Below, in pieces: positions 22,584 through 26,427 of a stretch of DNA of 26,427 nucleotides. The stretch is taken from positions 1-26,427 of the forward strand of contig CANOBT010000074.1 of assembly GCA_947564305.1 (NCBI GenBank), given 5' to 3'. The notes under the pieces are model-generated. The model searched no databases. It had not been told where the DNA came from and worked only from the letters and a program-made list of their open reading frames with translations. This DNA comes from an uncultured Lachnospiraceae bacterium (GTDB lineage Bacteria > Bacillota_A > Clostridia > Lachnospirales > Lachnospiraceae). The position numbers and the translations under genes were made by a program. How positions within the stretch are numbered: position 1 is the first letter of the stretch; the number at the start of each line of letters is the position of its first letter.

Positions 22584-23697
22584 ATGTTGAAAAAACGGAT
22601 TATGAGGACTATTGCAGTTTTACTCAGCATCACACTTATGCCGGTGTCTTTATATGGATGCGGGAGTAAAGAGTCAGATGAAGATGTCATTTATTCCCGC
22701 GAAGCAACGAGCCAAGTGTACATGTGGGCATGTACATTTGGCGACTGCCGCGAGGGTCAAAAATCCCGCAGCTTGCTGCGGGGTTTTTGACTTGAAAATG
22801 GCTGTTGCAGATGCAGATTCTTCCGCACAGGCAGAAGGTGCAAGAAAGATAGCGGAAGAAGTAGAAAAGGCAACAGACGGACGGGTACAGATTGAAGTTA
22901 TGGCAGGCGGAACCTTGGGGGCAGAACGTGATACGGTAGAACTGGCTATGATGGGCGGCGTGGATATTGTAACCTGTGCGAATTCCGTATTGACACAGTG
23001 GATTCCGGAAATGAGTATCTTGGACCAGGCATATCTGTTTACCAATGAAGAACAGGCACATGGCGCGGTGGACGGACCGGTAGGAGAGCTGATCGAACGG
23101 GAAGCGCTGGAAAAATTAAATCTGCATGTGATTGGGTATATGGAATCTGGATTTCGTAACACATTTTCCAAAGAGCCAATTACGACAATTGATGATTTTA
23201 AAGGAATAAAAATCCGTACCATGCAGAATGCATACCATATGGCAGCCTTTGAATCTTTTGGAGCCATACCAACGGCAATGGCAGCGAGTGAGCAGTTTAC
23301 CGCGCTGCAGCAGGGAACGATTGATGCATGTGAGAATGCGGTCAGCAATTGTCTGAATAATGGATTCTATGAAGTGACAAAAGAGATTACATATACGAAT
23401 CATGCGTTTGTATATATCGTGGTCAGCATGTCGGATAAGGCTTGGAACAGGATACCGGAAGACCTGCGTGAGACATTCATGGACGCTGTAGAAAGAGGAT
23501 ACAATGAAGAAAGAGCGCTTTTAAAACAGGCGAATGAAGACGCGACGGAAGTACTCAAAGAGAAGGGGGTAACGTTCCATGAAATAGATGTGGAGGAACT
23601 GCAGAGTGCATATAAGGAACTCGGTGAGAAAAAAGGATTTACATTTGATTCGGAATGGCAGGACGCGATTGATCAGGCCATTGCAGAGAATCCATAA
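22584..23697 (+). pseudogene. TRAP transporter binding lipoprotein (dctP), frame broken by a small insertion
   Basis: DctP-type proteins capture carboxylates or sugar acids outside the cell for the DctQ/DctM permease encoded next. The first frame starts at ATG 22584 (AAGGGGTGAAG upstream) and encodes a lipoprotein signal (IAVLLSITLMPVSLYGC). It then runs through the inserted hairpin DNA to a stop at 22788-22790 (68 residues). The rest of the protein lies in the +1 frame, from about 22789 (KMAVADADSSAQAEGARK) to 23697. That part contains intact DctP features, including IEVMAGGTLGAERD and the carboxylate-binding Arg in IKIRTM. An in-frame ATG at 22798 has no ribosome site and would lack a signal peptide. 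Removing an insert of 73 nt (22719-22791) or 82 nt (22713-22794) restores one continuous frame. No other damage is visible, so the event looks recent, unless the interruption is tolerated in some way. Confidence 0.82.
22711..22794. mobile_element. double-hairpin palindromic insertion (MITE- or REP-like) inside dctP
   Basis: Hairpin 1: GCCAAGTGTACATG (22711-22724) with CATGTACATTTGGC (22729-22742), 14 bp with one G-U. Hairpin 2: GTCAAAAATCCCGCAGC (22756-22772) with GCTGCGGGGTTTTTGAC (22775-22791), 17 bp with one G-U and a TT loop. The ends show short inverted CAAGT/ACTTG (22713-22717, 22790-22794). Hairpin 2 is GC-rich and ends in GTTTTT, so it should work as a terminator in both directions. 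No transposase is encoded. Element limits are inferred from the frame break. Confidence 0.65.
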
Positions 23698-23712
23698 GAA
23701 GGGGGGAGCATC

Positions 23713-24216
23713 ATGAAAAGAGTACTGGATATTCTGACCAAGATTGAAAATGTGATTATGGTCGTAACATTTGCAGTTATGGTTTGTGCGTCCTTTGCAC
23801 AAGTAGTAAATCGAAATATTTTTAAATTGCCTATTTCATGGTTTGATGAAGCGTCTATTTACTGCATGATCTATATGGTATTGATCGGTACGGAAGTAGG
23901 ACTGAGAGATGGTACACAGATTGCGGTAACGGCAATTGTTGATAAACTTCATGGAAAAGGAAAAAGCGGAATGCAGATTCTGGCGAAAATCGTTGTAGTC
24001 GTATTTTCATTTGGTGTGTTTATGGGCGGCATGAAGCTGATGGATATTCAGATCCGCACCGAACAATTGTCTGCCGCACTGGGAATTCCGATGGCAATCC
24101 CGTATGGAGCTATGGTAATCAGCTTTGCAATGATTACACTGGTGCAGGCAGTGTCAGCAGTAACACTGGCCGTAGAGACATTCATGAATAAGACAAAGGA
24201 GGAAGAAGGCGTATGA
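23713..24216 (+). CDS. TRAP transporter small permease subunit (DctQ type)
   Basis: A membrane protein of 167 residues with four helices; helix 1 is IMVVTFAVMVCASFAQVV. The family pattern FAQVVNRNIFKLPISWFDEA is followed by EVGLRDGTQIAVTAIVDKL, giving the conserved W-x-E/D and R-x-G-x-H/Q-type loop. It pairs with the large subunit for Na+-driven uptake of a sugar acid. AAGGGGGG (23698-23706) precedes ATG 23713, and the stop overlaps the next start (ATGA), so translation is coupled. Because its binding-protein gene upstream is interrupted and carries a terminator-like hairpin, expression of this gene may be reduced. Confidence 0.9.
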   Translation: MKRVLDILTKIENVIMVVTFAVMVCASFAQVVNRNIFKLPISWFDEASIYCMIYMVLIGTEVGLRDGTQIAVTAIVDKLHGKGKSGMQILAKIVVVVFSFGVFMGGMKLMDIQIRTEQLSAALGIPMAIPYGAMVISFAMITLVQAVSAVTLAVETFMNKTKEEEGV

Positions 24217-25487
24217 CAGGGTTAATTCTTTTTGGATGTTTTGCATTATTCCTGGTGATCGGCGTACCTGTTGCCATGTCCCTTGGAGCAGCAACGATGG
24301 CGGCGATTGTATTCAGCCCCGACTTTGCGATTACGACAGCCGTTATCCCGCAAAGGATTTTTGGAGGTCTGGAATCTAGTTCCCTGATGGCAATTGCATT
24401 TTTTGTCCTTGCCGGAAACCTGATGACAAAAGGCGGTATTTCCAGACGGTTGGTGGATTTGGCAAATTCTATGGTAGGAAATGTGCGTGGAGGAATGTCT
24501 CTTGCACTCATTTTATCAAGCGCATTTTTTGCGGCGCTTTCCGGCTCAGCCCCGGCAACCGTAATCGCAATTGGTTCCATGCTCTATGCAGACATGGTCA
24601 GGATTGGATATCCGAAAGACAGAACAGCAGGATTGCTGGTAGTATCCGGAGGACTGGGACCAATCATACCTCCTAGTATCATTATGGTAGTATACTGCAC
24701 GATGACAGGTGCCTCTGTTGGGGATATGTTTAAGTCTGGTATGGCGATTGGTGTCATGATCATGGCTGCCTTGATGGTAGTGGTTTTAATCTTTGCGCAG
24801 AAGGAAAAATGGCCAAAGATAGAAAATCGTATCGGATTAAAAGAATTCTTTATGAATTTTATCAAAGCAGTGCCGGCATTGATGCTCCCGATCATTATTC
24901 TGGGCGGGATTTACAGCGGCCTTCTGACACCAACGGAGTCGGCATCAGTGGCAGTCGTGTGGGCTTTAATTGCAGGACTGTTTATATACAAGGAGCTGAC
25001 GGTAAAGGACCTGATTCCGATTATTCTTGAGTCGGCAAAAAGTTCAGCGATGGTACTGTTCATTGTTGCAACTTCGACAGCATTTTCATGGCTGTTCACA
25101 TTTTCAGGAATTTCAGACAGCCTGGTGAACGCAATCATCGGAATGAATCTGAACCCGACCATGTTCTGTCTGATCATTGCAGTGATACTGCTGTTATTCG
25201 GAACATTTTTGGAAGGTATCGCAACAGCGGTTCTGCTTGTACCGGTGCTCTGGCCAATTGCAAGTTCACTGGGGATTGATGCGATCCACTTTGGAATGAT
25301 CGTATGTATTTCAAATGTAGTGGGAACTATGACGCCGCCGGTTGCGGTAAACATATTCTCAGCGGCAAGTGTGACAAAGCTGAAAATGGGAGAGATCGTC
25401 AAAGGAGAGATTCCATTTTTTATCGGCTATATCGTAGTATTTCTGGCAGTGGTATTGATTCCTGCTATCAGTACGTTTTTGTTGTAA
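24213..25487 (+). CDS. TRAP transporter large permease subunit (DctM type)
   Basis: An integral membrane protein of 424 residues with about 11-12 helices, forming the ion-coupled transport channel. Family motifs include LFLVIGVPVAMSLGAATMAA near the N-terminus and PQRIFGGLESSSLMAIAFFV. ALSGSAPATVIAIGSMLYAD and GLGPIIPPSIIMVVYCTMTG follow. The C-terminal half has GTFLEGIATAVLLVPVLWPI and VGTMTPPVAVNIFSA. The start overlaps the stop of the small subunit (24213-24216) behind AAGGAGGAAG. The substrate is unknown; the neighbours suggest a hexuronate or aldonate. It appears intact despite the broken binding-protein gene upstream. Confidence 0.93.
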   Translation: MTGLILFGCFALFLVIGVPVAMSLGAATMAAIVFSPDFAITTAVIPQRIFGGLESSSLMAIAFFVLAGNLMTKGGISRRLVDLANSMVGNVRGGMSLALILSSAFFAALSGSAPATVIAIGSMLYADMVRIGYPKDRTAGLLVVSGGLGPIIPPSIIMVVYCTMTGASVGDMFKSGMAIGVMIMAALMVVVLIFAQKEKWPKIENRIGLKEFFMNFIKAVPALMLPIIILGGIYSGLLTPTESASVAVVWALIAGLFIYKELTVKDLIPIILESAKSSAMVLFIVATSTAFSWLFTFSGISDSLVNAIIGMNLNPTMFCLIIAVILLLFGTFLEGIATAVLLVPVLWPIASSLGIDAIHFGMIVCISNVVGTMTPPVAVNIFSAASVTKLKMGEIVKGEIPFFIGYIVVFLAVVLIPAISTFLL

Positions 25488-25525
25488 AAGCAGGGGTATA
25501 AAAAATAGAAAAGGAGAGAAGAAAG

Positions 25526-26296
25526 ATGTTTGATGGAAAGAAAATGTTCAGCGTAGAAGGGAAAAAGTGTATTGTCACCGGCGGTGCGCAGGGACTCTCA
25601 AAAGGTATGGCAGAGGGGCTTCTGGAAAATGGAGCGGAGGTTGTTCTGGTAGACGTTCAGGCAGAAAAGCTGCAGCAGGTTGTAGCAGAATACAGAGACC
25701 AGGGGTATAAGGCCTATGGAATTTCAGGAAATCTGGCGGACCGGAACGATATTGACAGGATTTTTGCCGAGGCAATGGTATTGCTGAGAGGCAGGTTAGA
25801 TGTTTTGATTCCGGCAGCAGGCATCCAGAGAAGACATTTGCCGGAAGAATTTCCAATTGAGGAATGGGATCTTGTAATGAAGATTAATCTGGATCATGTA
25901 TTTATCATGGTTCAAAAAGCATTGGAAGTTATGCTCAAGCAGCCTACCGGCGGCAAGATTATCAACATTGCTTCTATGGTATCCTGGTTCGGAGGAACGA
26001 CGGTTCCTGCATATACTGCAAGTAAGGGAGCTGTTACCCAGTTGACAAAGAGTCTTGCGGTAGACTGCGCTGGCCGCGGAATTAATATTAATGCATTGGC
26101 ACCGGGATATATGGATACAGAAATGTGTGCTAATATGTCACAGGAGAGGAAAGATGAAACTACAGTCCGCATCCCACAGGGAAGATGGGGAACGCCGGAG
26201 GATATGAAAGGACCGGTATTGTTCCTTGCCTCCGCTGCATCTGACTATCTGAACGGTGCGGTGATTCCGGTAGATGGAGCATATCTTGTGAAATAG
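25526..26296 (+). CDS. short-chain dehydrogenase (KduD-like)
   Basis: A classical SDR of 256 residues, an NAD(P)-dependent cytoplasmic oxidoreductase. The cofactor loop is TGGAQGLSKG (about 18-27), followed by an acidic residue after the second strand (VVLVDVQAEK), which favours NAD. The catalytic set is Ser150 (NIASM), Tyr163 and Lys167 (YTASKGAVTQLTK). The usual NNAG reads PAAG here. The segment IQRRHLPEEFPIEEWDLVMK resembles 2-deoxy-D-gluconate 3-dehydrogenase (KduD) and related gluconate 5-dehydrogenases. AAAAGGAGAG precedes ATG 25526. As the last gene of the GntR cluster it should oxidise or reduce a keto/aldonic sugar acid together with the dehydratase. The exact substrate is not settled by the sequence. 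Confidence 0.9.
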   Translation: MFDGKKMFSVEGKKCIVTGGAQGLSKGMAEGLLENGAEVVLVDVQAEKLQQVVAEYRDQGYKAYGISGNLADRNDIDRIFAEAMVLLRGRLDVLIPAAGIQRRHLPEEFPIEEWDLVMKINLDHVFIMVQKALEVMLKQPTGGKIINIASMVSWFGGTTVPAYTASKGAVTQLTKSLAVDCAGRGININALAPGYMDTEMCANMSQERKDETTVRIPQGRWGTPEDMKGPVLFLASAASDYLNGAVIPVDGAYLVK

Positions 26297-26337
26297 CAGA
26301 TGAAAGGGATATCAGAAGATTGATACTGATACAGTGG

Positions 26338-26370
26338 AGGCCGTAACTCATGCGAGTTACGGCCTTCCTC
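26338..26370 (+). terminator. terminator of the GntR-controlled cluster
   Basis: AGGCCGTAACTC (26338-26349) pairs perfectly with GAGTTACGGCCT (26354-26365), with loop ATGC, followed by TCCTCTG. The stem is strong but the T-run is poor. Nothing recognisable follows to the window end at 26427. Confidence 0.7.
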
Positions 26371-26427
26371 TGTAAAATAGTGAAAAAAGGGGTGTTGGTT
26401 GAGGCGTGGGTGACGTTCAATTTGATT

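Noticed and set aside
22711..22791. CRISPR repeat or integron attC site
   Set aside because: Only one unit is present, with no spacers, no cas genes, and no integrase or attC core motifs.
22612..22797. Start of the DctP downstream frame at 22612
   Set aside because: It would be an alternative codon inside the signal-peptide region in the wrong frame, giving no signal peptide; a frame break explains it better.
22674..23348. 224-aa minus-strand frame opposite dctP
   Set aside because: Shadow of the real gene; it crosses the inserted hairpins by chance.

Overview
The window looks like a chromosomal piece of a Gram-positive gut anaerobe of the Lachnospiraceae (Clostridia). The grounds are strong AGGAGG-type ribosome sites, a YesM/YesN two-component pair beside a CUT1 sugar ABC transporter, a domain-swapped GH3 beta-glucosidase, GH43 and GH78 enzymes, an FCD-type GntR regulator with a TRAP transporter, and moderate G+C content. 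The genus cannot be fixed from the sequence alone. Almost every gene is on the + strand.

Layout. (1) 1-742: the 3' end of a lysine/glutamate-rich protein (DUF6033-like) and a 32-aa ORF. (2) 899-15219: a glycoside-utilisation locus with GH3 beta-glucosidase, GH43 arabinosidase/xylosidase, YesN-type response regulator, sugar-binding lipoprotein, two ABC permeases, YesM-type sensor kinase and GH78 alpha-L-rhamnosidase. (3) 15370-16442: a 60-aa minus-strand gene with a full promoter, then a tandem two-domain L-rhamnose mutarotase. The enzyme set fits release and uptake of sugars from rhamnose-, glucose- and arabinose-bearing plant glycosides or side chains; no cytoplasmic rhamnose pathway (rhaA/B/D) is present in the window. 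(4) 16532-18950: a MATE exporter translationally overlapped by an AraC-family regulator. (5) 19096-20437: two small membrane proteins and a coupled 37-aa ORF. (6) 20529-26296: a GntR(FCD)-controlled acid-sugar cluster with a ManD/RspA-type sugar-acid dehydratase, a TRAP transporter (binding protein, DctQ, DctM) and a KduD-like short-chain dehydrogenase.

Most notable signals. The TRAP binding-protein gene is broken by a short insertion made of two near-perfect hairpins, one of which looks like an intrinsic terminator; its length is 1 mod 3, and both flanking frames are otherwise intact. A roughly 54-nt leader element occurs twice, just ahead of two unrelated transporter genes (8525 and 16464). 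Several regulatory sites can be read directly: two copies of TTGTCAGACAA, fitting the FadR/FCD consensus; two ATGTCGC sites 21 bp apart abutting a -35 box; two copies of a 16-bp repeat with a palindromic core around the response-regulator promoter; and roughly 35-bp tandem units before the rhamnosidase. The mutarotase carries the catalytic-type His only in its second domain.

I saw no rRNA, tRNA, CRISPR array or complete insertion sequence, and no gene-free stretch longer than 300 bases.
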